Shown: piece by piece, positions 1 through 9,014 of the stretch
Layout of the letters: every line of letters begins with the position of its first letter
Numbering within the stretch: the stretch's first letter is position 1
Source: Gemmatimonadota bacterium
GTDB lineage: Bacteria; Gemmatimonadota; Gemmatimonadetes; Longimicrobiales; Gaopeijiaceae
NCBI GenBank assembly: GCA_028874985.1
Contig: JAPPGI010000218.1
Coordinates: 1 to 64,000, forward strand
Reading direction: 5' to 3'
Length of the DNA: 64,000 nt
Made by a program: the position numbers and the translations under genes
Notes under the pieces: model-generated
Told to the model about the DNA's origin: nothing
What the model saw: only the letters and a program-made list of their open reading frames with translations
The model's database searches: none

Positions 1-72
1 CGTTCGTGGTAGTGCGCCGGATGCGGACCCCATATCCGATCCGGCGTTCTCCATTTGAGGTTACGGTCATCG

Positions 73-99
73 TTCACGTTGTCAAGTCAGGGGTATAAT
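73..99 (+). promoter_or_regulatory. Candidate promoter upstream of the ABC-2 exporter
   Basis: A perfect TATAAT hexamer lies at 94-99 inside a GGGG/CCCC palindrome. A weak -35-like TTCACG is at 73-78 with a short 15-base spacer. It sits about 107 bases upstream of the ATPase start. Positions 1-205 hold no other gene that I can support. A minus-strand ATG at 52-54 opens a frame leaving the left edge, but it has no ribosome binding site. Confidence 0.35.
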
Positions 100-205
100 C
101 CCCTTAGCATTCCCCCTCGGAGTTGCCCGCGCCGAAACCCGTGACCCGCCGAGATCCGTACGCTTCCACGTCCCCCCATCCAATCCGCCAACCGGTTGCC
201 CACCC

Positions 206-1144
206 ATGCCCGTCATCGAAACCCGCGAACTCACCAAACGCTACGGCCTGCGCCGCGCGAAGTCCGTGCTGGCGGTGGACCAGGTCTCGTTCGCCGTGGA
301 AGAAGGCCAGGTATTCGGCTTCCTGGGTCCCAACGGCAGCGGCAAGACCACCACCATCGGCATGCTGGTGGGCATCATCAACCCCACCGGAGGCAGCTTC
401 CGGCTCTTCGGCGCCTCCGACCCGAAGGGGCTCCTGGCCGCCCGCTCGCGCGTCGGAGCCACCCTGGAGACCCCCAACTTCTACCCGTACATGAGCGGCC
501 GGGACAACCTGCGCATCGCCGCCGCGATCAAGGGGGTCGGGCGGGCGCGCATCGAGGAGTGTCTGGAACTGGTCGGCCTGGCGGACCGCGCGAAACACCG
601 CTTCGGCACCTATTCGCTCGGCATGAAGCAGCGGCTCGCGCTGGCGGCCACCATGCTGAACGATCCCGAGCTGGTCATCCTCGACGAGCCGGCCAACGGC
701 CTCGACCCGCAGGGCATGCGCGAGATCCGCGAGATCATCCGGATCCTGGCCGATCGCGGCAAGACGATCTTCCTGTCCAGCCACCTGCTGTGGGAGGTGG
801 AGCGCACCTGCACGCACGTGGCGATCGTGCGCAAGGGGCGGATCGTGGCGCGGGGGACGGTGGAGGAGGTGGTGAGCGCGGGGAAGTCGGCGCTGCTGCG
901 CGCCGGGGACGAGGCCGCGCTGGCCGCCGCGCTGGAGGGCTGCCCGGAGGTGACGTCGGTGCGCCGGTCGGAGGAGGGGGTGGTCGTCGGTCTCCGCAGC
1001 GACGACCTGGCCTCCGTCAACCGCTACCTGGCCGCGCGGGGGATCCACGTGTCGCATCTGGCGCCCCATCGCCCGAGTCTGGAGGAGGTTTTCATCGACC
1101 TCACCAGAGGGGATTTCGACTCGATGACGGAGATCGCGTCGTGA
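206..1144 (+). CDS. ABC-2 type transporter, ATP-binding protein
   Basis: This is a cytoplasmic ATPase that would power export through the permease encoded directly downstream. The protein is 312 residues, usual for the family. Walker A is GPNGSGKT at residues 41-48, the signature YSLGMKQR is near 136-143, and Walker B LVILDEP with the following NGLDP is near 157-168. The switch histidine lies in SSHLLWEVE. A C-terminal extension of about 90 residues, ending in the SLEEVFIDLTRG motif, is typical of ATPases paired with ABC-2 permeases of the antibiotic, multidrug or Na+ export type. The substrate cannot be told from sequence. Its stop codon overlaps a possible GTG start of the permease, so the two are almost certainly one operon. 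Confidence 0.93.
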   Translation: MPVIETRELTKRYGLRRAKSVLAVDQVSFAVEEGQVFGFLGPNGSGKTTTIGMLVGIINPTGGSFRLFGASDPKGLLAARSRVGATLETPNFYPYMSGRDNLRIAAAIKGVGRARIEECLELVGLADRAKHRFGTYSLGMKQRLALAATMLNDPELVILDEPANGLDPQGMREIREIIRILADRGKTIFLSSHLLWEVERTCTHVAIVRKGRIVARGTVEEVVSAGKSALLRAGDEAALAAALEGCPEVTSVRRSEEGVVVGLRSDDLASVNRYLAARGIHVSHLAPHRPSLEEVFIDLTRGDFDSMTEIAS

Positions 1145-1254
1145 GCGGGGCGGAAGGTGGGTGGACAGCGACACCTCACGGAGATCGCATCGTGAGCGAA
1201 GCGACGGGTGGGGGACCCTCGGCGCGGGCCCGTGTGGGCCGAAACCGCGCCGGG

Positions 1255-2073
1255 ATGGTGGGCGTCCTTCTGCGAATCGAGCTGCTCAAGGCGGTGAAGC
1301 GCCGGGCGTTCTGGGTGGCGTGGGGGGCGTTCGCCGCCTTGAACACCATCTCCACCGTCGAGAGTGTCCGCAGTGCACACCGATACGACTGGGCGTCCTA
1401 CGCCCTGCCCGAAGCCTGGTCGGACATCGTGTTTTCCTTGACCGGGCCCGGAACGCTGTTCATTGCCGCGCTGATGATTCTGCTCTTCGCACCCGAGTTC
1501 TCCTGGCGCACCGGCAGGCAGAACGTGATCGACGGGCTCAGCAAGGAGCGGCTCTACGCCGGTAAGGTCATGGTGCTGGCCGGACTTGTCCTGCTGTTCC
1601 TGGTTACGACGGTCTCCATCGGCGTTGGCGGTACGTTGTTCAGCCCAAGCGAGAGCGGTCCGGAGATCGTCCGATCGACCGACCTGAGCTATCTGGCCGG
1701 GGCTGTCCTGAACCTGCTGGTCCTCGGGAGCGCGGGCTTGATGCTCTCGGCCCTGATCCGCTCCGCGGGGCCGGGACTCGGCGTCCTCTTCCTGTACATC
1801 ATCGTCGAAGAGGGAATCGTCGGGTTGATGCAGCGCGGGGGCGAGGCGTTGAAGCGACTCACCGAGTACCTTCCATTCAACCTGGTGCAGGACCTCGGAG
1901 ACGACCTGGCGCACTACCCGGAGGTGCTCGCCCGTGTCAACGCCGACCGCGCCGAGCGGGGAGTCGCGCCGCTGGAGTACCTCGATGTCGAGGTAATGGC
2001 CATTGCGGTGCTGGCCTACAGCGCCATCTTCCTGTTGATCGCATTCCTGAGCATGCGGAGACGCGACCTGTAG
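1255..2073 (+). CDS. ABC-2 type transporter, permease protein
   Basis: This is the membrane partner of the preceding ATPase, 272 residues from the chosen ATG. It opens with the usual short cytoplasmic segment (GVLLRIELLKAVKRRAFW) and has about six hydrophobic segments. A final helix ends in SMRRRDL. The start is uncertain. In-frame GTG codons at 1141 (overlapping the ATPase stop as GTGA) and at 1192 both follow a GGAG box, and would add 38 or 21 low-complexity residues. Those two candidate starts sit in a near-identical direct repeat (ggagatcgcgtcgtgagcg and ggagatcgcatcgtgagcg), so one may be a duplication of the other. I chose 1255 because the family normally begins just before the first helix. 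Confidence 0.85.
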   Translation: MVGVLLRIELLKAVKRRAFWVAWGAFAALNTISTVESVRSAHRYDWASYALPEAWSDIVFSLTGPGTLFIAALMILLFAPEFSWRTGRQNVIDGLSKERLYAGKVMVLAGLVLLFLVTTVSIGVGGTLFSPSESGPEIVRSTDLSYLAGAVLNLLVLGSAGLMLSALIRSAGPGLGVLFLYIIVEEGIVGLMQRGGEALKRLTEYLPFNLVQDLGDDLAHYPEVLARVNADRAERGVAPLEYLDVEVMAIAVLAYSAIFLLIAFLSMRRRDL

Positions 2074-2137
2074 CGCGACGGCGGGGGAGGGCCTCGCCGG
2101 CGACGTGCGGGCGCGCGGTGAAGGAGGCAACAGGACG

Positions 2138-3388
2138 ATGGACTCGAACCGGCGGACCTTTCTGAAGACCACTGTGGCCGCCGGCGGCGCAATGGCGGCG
2201 GGGCTGGCCGCGCACCGTCCGCCGACGGGGGCGGATTCGGCTGCCGCGGCCTCGGACCCATCCCCGACCGACACCCGCCCCCCGCCCCCCCGCTCCCTGA
2301 GGATCCTGATCCTGGGCGGGACGGGCTTCATCGGTCCCCACCAGGTCGAATACGCCCTGTCGCGCGGCCACGAAGTCACCCTCTTCAACCGGGGCCGCAC
2401 CAACACGCACCTCTTCCCCGATGTGGAGAAGCTCGTCGGGGATCGCGCAGACGACCTGTCCGCGCTGGAGGGGCGAAGCTGGGACGCGGTGGTGGACAAC
2501 TCGGCGACCAATGCTCCGCAGTGGGTGGAACTGAGCGCGAACCTGCTCAGGAACACCTGCGAGCGCTACATCTTCGTGTCCACGCGGTCCGTGTACGCGG
2601 ACACCAGCCGGGTCCCCATGACCATTGCCGCGCCCGTCTGGACGCATGAGCGCGCGGGGGTCGAGCCGGGGGCCGCGCGGCTTCCCTACGGCCTCGGCAA
2701 AGCGCTGTCCGAGCAGATCGCCCGGGACGCCTTCGGCCCCGATCGCACCCTCGTCTTCCGCCCCGGCCTGATCATCGGTCCCGGCGACCCCACCGACCGC
2801 TTCACCTACTGGCCCGTCCGCATCCACCGCGGCGGCGAGGTCCTCGCCCCCGGCGACGGCACCGACCCGGTACAGATCATCGACGTGCGCGATTTCGGCG
2901 AATGGCTGGTCGAGATGGCCGAGGCGGGAGAGTCCGGCACCTACAACGTCGTCGGGCCGCGCACGCCGCGCCCCATGACGGAGCTGCTGTACGGGATCCG
3001 CGCCGTGACGACGGCCGAGACGACCTTCACCTGGGTGGACACGGACTTCCTGATCAACGCGGGGCTGCGCCCGTACCGGGAGCTGCCGGTCTGGCGGCCC
3101 GCCCGGGACGGTGCCGAGGGTTTCGCCCGGTTCGACCTCACGCCCGAGGTCGAGAAGGGTCTGACGTTCCGGTCGCTGGCGGACACGACCGCGGCGACGC
3201 TGGAGTATCATTTCTCGCGGTCGGAGGAACGGCAGGCGGCGCTGAGGGCGGGGGTGAGTGCGGAGCGCGAGAGGGAGGTGCTGGATCTGTGGCAGGCGTT
3301 TCGGCGGGCGGGGCGCGCAAAGGACGCCGGACATCGAGCCGGAGTGAGCCACGCACTCCACAACCGAGAGGAAGACGGAAACCGATGA
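2138..3388 (+). CDS. Tat-exported NAD-dependent epimerase/dehydratase family protein
   Basis: This 416-residue protein has a twin-arginine signal (NRRTFLKTTVAAGGAMAAG, residues about 4-22), so it is probably exported folded to the periplasm. The mature part is an extended short-chain dehydrogenase. The nucleotide-binding motif GGTGFIG is near residue 65, and the strand YIFVSTRSVYAD is followed by a YGLGK motif matching the YxxxK catalytic pair. The sugar or other substrate is unknown. The ATG at 2138 follows a strong AAGGAGG box at 2121-2127. An upstream in-frame start at 2105 would place the box inside the gene. The stop overlaps the next start as ATGA, indicating translational coupling with the amidohydrolase. 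Confidence 0.88.
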   Translation: MDSNRRTFLKTTVAAGGAMAAGLAAHRPPTGADSAAAASDPSPTDTRPPPPRSLRILILGGTGFIGPHQVEYALSRGHEVTLFNRGRTNTHLFPDVEKLVGDRADDLSALEGRSWDAVVDNSATNAPQWVELSANLLRNTCERYIFVSTRSVYADTSRVPMTIAAPVWTHERAGVEPGAARLPYGLGKALSEQIARDAFGPDRTLVFRPGLIIGPGDPTDRFTYWPVRIHRGGEVLAPGDGTDPVQIIDVRDFGEWLVEMAEAGESGTYNVVGPRTPRPMTELLYGIRAVTTAETTFTWVDTDFLINAGLRPYRELPVWRPARDGAEGFARFDLTPEVEKGLTFRSLADTTAATLEYHFSRSEERQAALRAGVSAEREREVLDLWQAFRRAGRAKDAGHRAGVSHALHNREEDGNR

Positions 3389-5130
3389 GACACTCCGCAA
3401 TGCCGGCCCGGCGGCCCGTGCGCACGGCCTCCCTCGCCGCCTGCATCCTCCTCCTCGCCGCCTGCGCCGACTCACAGCCAAGCGACGCCGCCCCCGCCGA
3501 CCTCGTGCTTCGCGGCGGCATCGTCGCAACCGTCGACGCCGACAACACCATGGCCGAGGCCCTCGCCATCGACGGCGGCCGGATCGTGGCGGTGGGCGGC
3601 AACGAGGAGGTGGACGGCTACATCGGCGACGATACCGAAGTCATCGAACTCGACGGCCGCTTCGCCGCGCCCGGCTTCATCGAGGGGCACGGCCACTACA
3701 TGAGCCTCGGCAACTCGAAGACGATCCTGGACCTGAACGGCGCCGCCAACTGGGCCGCCATCGTGGAGATGGTGGCCGAGGCGGTCGCAGCGGCGGAGCC
3801 CGGCCAATGGATACGCGGGCGCGGCTGGCACCAGGAGAAGTGGGACCGGCCGCCGGATCCCGCCGTCGAGGGCAACCCGACGCACTCATCCCTCTCGGCC
3901 GTGAGTCCCGACAACCCGGTCCTGCTGGGCCACGCCTCCGGCCACGCCGCCTTCGCCAACGCCGCCGCCCTGGCCGCCGGCGGCTACGACCGCGACTCCG
4001 AACCCCCGCCGGGCGGGGAACTCGTCCGTGACGGGAACGGCGACCTCACCGGCCTCCTGCGCGAGACCGCCCAGCGACCCGTATCCGCCGCCTTCGCCCG
4101 CTCCCGGTCAGGCCGCACGACCGACGAGATCGACGCCCAGTTCCGTCGCGAGGTCGCCCTGGCCGCCGAAGAGGCCCTCTCCAAGGGAGTCACCTCGTTC
4201 CACGACGCGGGCGCGTCCTTTGCCACCATCGACCGGCTCAGGCAGCTGGAAGACGAGGGCGCGCTCCCGGTCCGCCTCTACGTCATGGTGCGCGGCCAGT
4301 CCAACGATGAGATGGACGCGCGCCTGGCCGACTACTACATGCCGTCCGACGGCGACGACTACCTGACCGTGCGCTCCATCAAGCGCCAGATCGACGGCGC
4401 GCTCGGCTCGCACGGCGCGTGGCTGCTCGAACCGTACGAGGACATGCCCTCCTCGACCGGGCTGGTACTGGAGACGGTCGAGGACATCACCGGCACGGCC
4501 CACGTCGCCATCAAGCACGGCTACCAGGTCAACACGCACGCGATCGGCGACCGCGCCAACCGCGAGGTCCTCGACATCTACCAGTCCGTCTTCGACTCGG
4601 CGGGCGCGGGGGACGATCTGCGCTGGCGCATCGAGCACGCGCAGCACGTCCACCCCGACGACGTGGCGCGCTTCGCCGAACTCGGCGTGATCGCCTCGAT
4701 GCAGGGCGTCCACGCCACCTCCGACGCGCCCTGGATCCCGGCCCGGCTGGGCGACGACCGCGCCGAGAAGCGGACCTACCTGTGGCGCTCGTTCCTGGAC
4801 GCCGGCGTGCTCATCAACAACGGAACGGATGTTCCCGTCGAGGACATCGACCCGCTCGCCTGCTTCCGCGCCTCGGTCACGCGCCAGACCGCGGACGGAT
4901 CCATCTTCTACCCCGAGCAGAACATGACCCGCGTCGACGCGCTTCGCAGCTACACGATCAACAACGCCATCGCGGCCTTCGAGGAGGCGTACAAGGGGTC
5001 GCTCGAGGTCGGGAAGCTGGGCGATGTGGTGGTGATCGACCGCGATATCCTGACCGTGCCCGACGCGGAGCTGGCCGATGCTCGCGTGGAGGTGACGATC
5101 GTGGGCGGGGAGGTGCGGTATGCGCGGTAG
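3385..5130 (+). CDS. Amidohydrolase family lipoprotein (YtcJ-like, amidohydrolase 3)
   Basis: This 581-residue metal-dependent hydrolase is probably anchored as a lipoprotein (hydrophobic segment ending LLAAC, with Cys near residue 26). Family hallmarks are the N-terminal strand DLVLRGGIVATVDADNTM, the metal-binding APGFIEGHGHY (HxH), the mid-protein HAIGDRAN and RIEHAQ motifs, and NNGTDVPVEDIDP near the end. YtcJ-type enzymes hydrolyse amide or ester bonds in small molecules. The actual substrate is not predictable. The start is the ATG of an ATGA overlap with the preceding dehydrogenase. The next gene begins 11 bases before this stop. This supports a three-gene envelope operon. Confidence 0.9.
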   Translation: MRHSAMPARRPVRTASLAACILLLAACADSQPSDAAPADLVLRGGIVATVDADNTMAEALAIDGGRIVAVGGNEEVDGYIGDDTEVIELDGRFAAPGFIEGHGHYMSLGNSKTILDLNGAANWAAIVEMVAEAVAAAEPGQWIRGRGWHQEKWDRPPDPAVEGNPTHSSLSAVSPDNPVLLGHASGHAAFANAAALAAGGYDRDSEPPPGGELVRDGNGDLTGLLRETAQRPVSAAFARSRSGRTTDEIDAQFRREVALAAEEALSKGVTSFHDAGASFATIDRLRQLEDEGALPVRLYVMVRGQSNDEMDARLADYYMPSDGDDYLTVRSIKRQIDGALGSHGAWLLEPYEDMPSSTGLVLETVEDITGTAHVAIKHGYQVNTHAIGDRANREVLDIYQSVFDSAGAGDDLRWRIEHAQHVHPDDVARFAELGVIASMQGVHATSDAPWIPARLGDDRAEKRTYLWRSFLDAGVLINNGTDVPVEDIDPLACFRASVTRQTADGSIFYPEQNMTRVDALRSYTINNAIAAFEEAYKGSLEVGKLGDVVVIDRDILTVPDAELADARVEVTIVGGEVRYAR

Positions 5131-6529
5131 ACGCTTGTGGTCAGGTCCCGAGACCGCCCGCACGCTCCGCCATGGCCGGGAGCGGGCCGGCGCCCGGGGC
5201 GAGACGCTCTCGACGGGAACGCGGCTGCGCGTCCTCCGACCCGTGGCCGGGTGTTGCACGGGGCTGATGGCCATTGCGTTTTCGGGTTGCGGGGGCGCTG
5301 ATCAAGGCGAGCCGGAAGGTGAGACCCTGATCGCAGGCGCGATCCGCGACAGCGCCGGTATCCCGATCGTCGAAAACCGGGCACCGCCGCCCGGTTCCCG
5401 GCTGGGATGGGTGGTCGGAGACGCGCCCGTCGTGTCCATTGGCACCCGCGACGCTTCCGACGCATTCCAGTTCCACCGGGTCGGCGACGCGACCAGGCTC
5501 GACGATGGTAGGATCGTCGTCGCCAACGGCGGCTCGAACGAACTGCTGGTCTTCGACGCGGACGGGAGCCACCTCGGCGCCTGGGCGGGTGAGGGCGATG
5601 GACCCGGAGAGTTCTGGGACCTCTCCACCGTGCGACCGTGGCCCGGGGACTCCCTGATCGCCGGGGATTCGCAGCAGGGCCGAGCCTCCATCTTCGACCT
5701 GGCCGGTGCGCACGGCCGGACGATGTCGTTGCGCGGCCCACCCGATCCCGCCACACGGGAGGTGGCGGCGGCGGGCGAGGCGGCGGACGCCGAACCGGTG
5801 GATGCCGAGCCTCACGTGGTCCTCCGCGTGTTGCCCGACGGCACTTTGCTCACACGCACTCCCCGGGGTTACGCCCAGGGATTCCACCGCTGGGAATCGG
5901 CGTATGCGCTGATCGACGCCGATGGGTCCACCCGCGCGGCGCTCGGGAACTACCTCGGCATCGAGACCTACTCCGCGTTCCACCAGCAGGATGACGGGAA
6001 TTATGCCGTCATTCCGCTGTGGCATCCCTTCGGCAAGACGACTGTCACCACCGCATGGGGAGATCTGGCTGCGATCGGCGACACCGAGACTTACGAGATC
6101 AGGGCCTATCGGAGCGACGGATCGCTGGCCCGGATCGTCCGCCGCGACCATGAGACGAGGATACCGACCCAGGCTGAACAGGACGAGTCCTTCCGGGACC
6201 GGTTCGCGGGACTCTCGGACGACGACCGCGAACCCTGGATGACGGCCGCCGCCGACGTCCCGCTGGTGGAGAGCTTCCCGGCCTATTCCAGACTCCGCGG
6301 CGACGCGCTGGGCCACCTCTGGGCGGCCGAATTCAAGCATCCCGACGCCGAATACGAGGGGACGCTGTGGACGGTCTTCGACCCGGACGGCCTGGCACTC
6401 GGGTTCCTGGAGACGCCCGGTGGCTTCCACGTCTTCGAGATCGGCGCCGACTACATCCTGGGGAGCACGACCGACGATTTCGGGGTGGAGTATGTGGAGT
6501 TGTGGTCACTCACGCGGTCGAGTTCCTGA
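5120..6529 (+). CDS. 6-bladed beta-propeller lipoprotein
   Basis: This 469-residue exported protein has an unusually long, arginine-rich N-terminal region before a hydrophobic segment ending in a lipobox (IAFSGC, Cys near residue 57). The rest has repeated strands of the type RLDDGRIVVANGGSNELLVFDADG, with aromatic and GDGPGEF turns. These are characteristic of the 6-bladed beta-propeller family common in Gemmatimonadota and Bacteroidota. No catalytic motif is seen, and a binding or sensing role at the envelope is inference. The ATG at 5120 is well supported by a GGGGAGG box six bases upstream, inside the end of the amidohydrolase gene. Translation is therefore coupled. Confidence 0.8.
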   Translation: MRGRRLWSGPETARTLRHGRERAGARGETLSTGTRLRVLRPVAGCCTGLMAIAFSGCGGADQGEPEGETLIAGAIRDSAGIPIVENRAPPPGSRLGWVVGDAPVVSIGTRDASDAFQFHRVGDATRLDDGRIVVANGGSNELLVFDADGSHLGAWAGEGDGPGEFWDLSTVRPWPGDSLIAGDSQQGRASIFDLAGAHGRTMSLRGPPDPATREVAAAGEAADAEPVDAEPHVVLRVLPDGTLLTRTPRGYAQGFHRWESAYALIDADGSTRAALGNYLGIETYSAFHQQDDGNYAVIPLWHPFGKTTVTTAWGDLAAIGDTETYEIRAYRSDGSLARIVRRDHETRIPTQAEQDESFRDRFAGLSDDDREPWMTAAADVPLVESFPAYSRLRGDALGHLWAAEFKHPDAEYEGTLWTVFDPDGLALGFLETPGGFHVFEIGADYILGSTTDDFGVEYVELWSLTRSSS

Positions 6530-6584
6530 CGTCAGCCGCCGGGCACCCGTCATCGCCCGGGGACCCCATCCTTCTCTCGCCCCC

Positions 6585-7580
6585 TCACGCCGTCAGGAAG
6601 AGCACCAGGAAGAATCCGGGAAGCAGGACGACCATGTACAGCCACCACACCGCGAACCCCTTGACCAGCGTCCGTACCCACCCGTCGCCGTAGTAGCGCC
6701 GCAGGGCGACCAGGTAGTACACCGGCGGCACGACGATGAGGAACAGCTGGAACCATCTCCCTGCCGACCCCTGCGGCACCAGCAGCGCGACCGCCAGACA
6801 CAGGAAGGTGAACGTCTGGTTGTGCATGCCGAAGACCAGGTGTTCGATGAAGAACCGCTTCTTGCGGAGGTAGCAGAGCGCCAGGGCCAGGGCCAGAAAC
6901 GGCAGCAGGAAGAACATCGCGATCGGCAGGTTCCCGATCACGCGCTGTACGAAGACTTCGGGATCGTGGAGTAGGTCGACCATGCTCGCGAGGAACATCC
7001 CCATGAGCTTATTCGGCCGCTCCGGAGATGTGCCATCGGCCAGCGCCACCAACACGGCCCTCCCGACATTCCGGGCCGGACGCCCCAGGATATCGTCGAC
7101 CCTGCGGGCACGCCCGGTCCCGACTGCCGCCTTCAGCGCGTCGATCTCGGTCACGGTCAGCGACCGACGCGACGACACCGCCACTTCTCCCTCCCCGTCG
7201 CCATCCCCTCCGATCACCATTTCCGATTCCGAGAACGAGTCCGGCATCACCAAAGACAGGACGAGGACGAAAAGGAAGCTCGCGAAGAGATACAGTCTGA
7301 CCGGCGACATGTACCGAGCCCGGCGGTCATCGGAAAACTCGCTCGTGAGGCGACCCGGCCTGAAGAGCAGAAGCTTCAGGGTCTGGATCAGGCGCCCGTC
7401 CACCTCGAAGCTCTCGCGGCAAAGGTCCCACGTCACCGACCCCAGGCCCCGCGTGTAGCTTCGGTCGTTCTGTCCGCAGGTGGCGCAGAAGCGACCCGAC
7501 CGCGCGTCTCCGCAGTTCGGACAGTCCGGCCTGTCAGCGGAACCTTCGTGCGAAACGCTGTGGAGACCGCTCTCGGACAT
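6585..7580 (-). CDS. DUF3667 domain membrane protein with zinc ribbon
   Basis: This 331-residue protein starts at the ATG at 7580. A zinc ribbon of two CxxC pairs (CPNCGDARSGRFCATCGQ) occupies residues about 20-37. It is followed by the amphipathic segment and YMSPVRLYLFASFLFVLVL helix that define DUF3667. There are about five hydrophobic segments, with the last three packed at the C-terminus (LAVALLVPQG, LFLIVVPPVYYLVALRRYYG, and the final helix). The function of the family is unknown. A much longer open frame extends upstream to 8900, but it is the shadow of the MFS gene. The neighbouring MFS gene lies 89 bases upstream on the same strand, so co-transcription is possible. Confidence 0.82.
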   Translation of the reverse strand: MSESGLHSVSHEGSADRPDCPNCGDARSGRFCATCGQNDRSYTRGLGSVTWDLCRESFEVDGRLIQTLKLLLFRPGRLTSEFSDDRRARYMSPVRLYLFASFLFVLVLSLVMPDSFSESEMVIGGDGDGEGEVAVSSRRSLTVTEIDALKAAVGTGRARRVDDILGRPARNVGRAVLVALADGTSPERPNKLMGMFLASMVDLLHDPEVFVQRVIGNLPIAMFFLLPFLALALALCYLRKKRFFIEHLVFGMHNQTFTFLCLAVALLVPQGSAGRWFQLFLIVVPPVYYLVALRRYYGDGWVRTLVKGFAVWWLYMVVLLPGFFLVLFLTA

Positions 7581-7669
7581 CGTCCTCCCCGTGTCGAATG
7601 ACGTGACGTGCCGCGCCAAATCTGGCTGGCGGGGAAGGAACCCGCCAGAATCGGTTCCGCGCTGCCCCC

Positions 7670-8896
7670 CTACCCCGGCATCCTCCTGAACAGCCGCAAC
7701 AGCGACCAGAACGCGAGAGCGTACATCACCGCCCCCAGCAGGAACGGCGCTCCCGGTAGTTCGACCGGCGCACTCGGCGACGTGAAGTAGCTGAAGAGCC
7801 CCGCCGTGAAGATCAGCGGCGCGAGGATGCCGGTCAGGCTCATGAGAGAGGTGATACCCCCCTGCACCTTTCCCTGGTCCTCGGGGGGTACGGCGCCGGC
7901 CACGAGACTCTGAATGGCCGGTCCCGCCACCCCGCCGATCGACCCGAAGACGATGAACGCGAAGAGCATCCACCCCGCCGTCGCCAGTCCGTAGCCCAGG
8001 TAGGTGACGACCGCGACGACCAGGCCGTACAGGATCGCGCGGCGTTCGCCGAGACGGCCGACAATGGGGCGGACCAGCCCACCCTGCACGATGGTGGCCA
8101 TCAGCCCCACCAGCATCAGCGAAAGGCCGTTCATCTGCTCGTCCCAGCCGAACCTGTGGCCCGTGTACAGCACCCAGACCGTCTCGAGGCCCCGTTGCGC
8201 CAGCACCACGAACACGAAGACCGCGGTCAGCCCCGCGACCAACGGATAGGAGCCGAGCACATGCAGGCTCCCGACCGGGTTCGCCTTCCTCCAGCTGAAA
8301 GCATCCCGCTTTTCCGGGGGGAGCGACTCGGGAAGCACGAAGAAGCCGTAGAGCCAGTTCACCAGGGCAAGCCCCGCCGAGACGAAGAACGGCAGCCTCA
8401 GGTCGATCCCACCAAGGAGACCTCCCAGGCCGGGGCCGAAAATGAACCCGAGTCCGAAGGCCACCCCGATCAGCCCGAAATTCCGGGCCCGGTCCTCCGG
8501 CCTGGAGATGTCCGCGATGTAGGCGTTGGCCGTGGTGATGCTCGCGCCCATCACGCCGGCGACGAGCCGTCCCGCGAAGAGCCACCCCAGCGAAGGCGCA
8601 TGGCCCATGATGATGTAGTCCACCCCGAGCCCGAAGAGCGAGATCAGGATCACGGGCCTTCGACCCACCCGGTCGGACAACGCCCCGAGCAGCGGCGCAA
8701 AGACGAACTGCGTGAGCGCGTAGGTGGAGGCCAGCACGCCGAACCAGCGACCGGCCAGCGGGGTGTCGCCCCCCGCGAACTCCTTGATCAGCTCGGGAAG
8801 AATGGGGATGATGATCCCGATCCCCAGCACATCGATGAAGACCGTGACGAGGATGAAGATCATGGCCGCCCGGCGGCCCTGCTCGGGCTTTCTCAA
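7670..8896 (-). CDS. MFS transporter, TetA-like (DHA1 family)
   Basis: This 408-residue inner-membrane transporter has about 12 transmembrane helices and would export small molecules by proton antiport. The first helix is ILVTVFIDVLGIGIIIPILP, close to TetA-type transporters. The loop 2-3 motif GALSDRVGRRPVILIS is intact near residue 75-90. The substrate is unknown, and family membership alone does not show drug resistance. I chose a TTG start at 8896 because GGGAGG lies five bases upstream at 8902-8907 on the minus strand. The internal ATG at 8863 has no ribosome binding site. The gene diverges from the zincin gene, so the 118-base gap should hold promoters for both. Confidence 0.88.
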   Translation of the reverse strand: MRKPEQGRRAAMIFILVTVFIDVLGIGIIIPILPELIKEFAGGDTPLAGRWFGVLASTYALTQFVFAPLLGALSDRVGRRPVILISLFGLGVDYIIMGHAPSLGWLFAGRLVAGVMGASITTANAYIADISRPEDRARNFGLIGVAFGLGFIFGPGLGGLLGGIDLRLPFFVSAGLALVNWLYGFFVLPESLPPEKRDAFSWRKANPVGSLHVLGSYPLVAGLTAVFVFVVLAQRGLETVWVLYTGHRFGWDEQMNGLSLMLVGLMATIVQGGLVRPIVGRLGERRAILYGLVVAVVTYLGYGLATAGWMLFAFIVFGSIGGVAGPAIQSLVAGAVPPEDQGKVQGGITSLMSLTGILAPLIFTAGLFSYFTSPSAPVELPGAPFLLGAVMYALAFWSLLRLFRRMPG

Positions 8897-9014
8897 GCAA
8901 ACCTCCCGCGAACTCGCTTCATGTGCGAAAATAGCTGGCGCCGGACAGGTTCTGACAAGACTCCTCCGGTACGGCCCCCGAAACCCGGACCGAGACACCG
9001 AACACGCCCACGCC

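Noticed and set aside
1-54. A minus-strand gene start leaving the left edge (ATG at 52-54)
   Set aside because: Only 18 codons are visible, with no ribosome binding site and no recognisable signal, so it is not supported.
4108-5274. Long minus-strand frames opposite the amidohydrolase and other genes
   Set aside because: High GC content creates long antisense frames. These have compositions typical of shadows and no domains.
6585-8900. A 771-codon open frame on the minus strand
   Set aside because: Its upstream two thirds is the shadow of the MFS gene in another frame. Only the part from the ATG at 7580 has recognisable domains (zinc ribbon and DUF3667).
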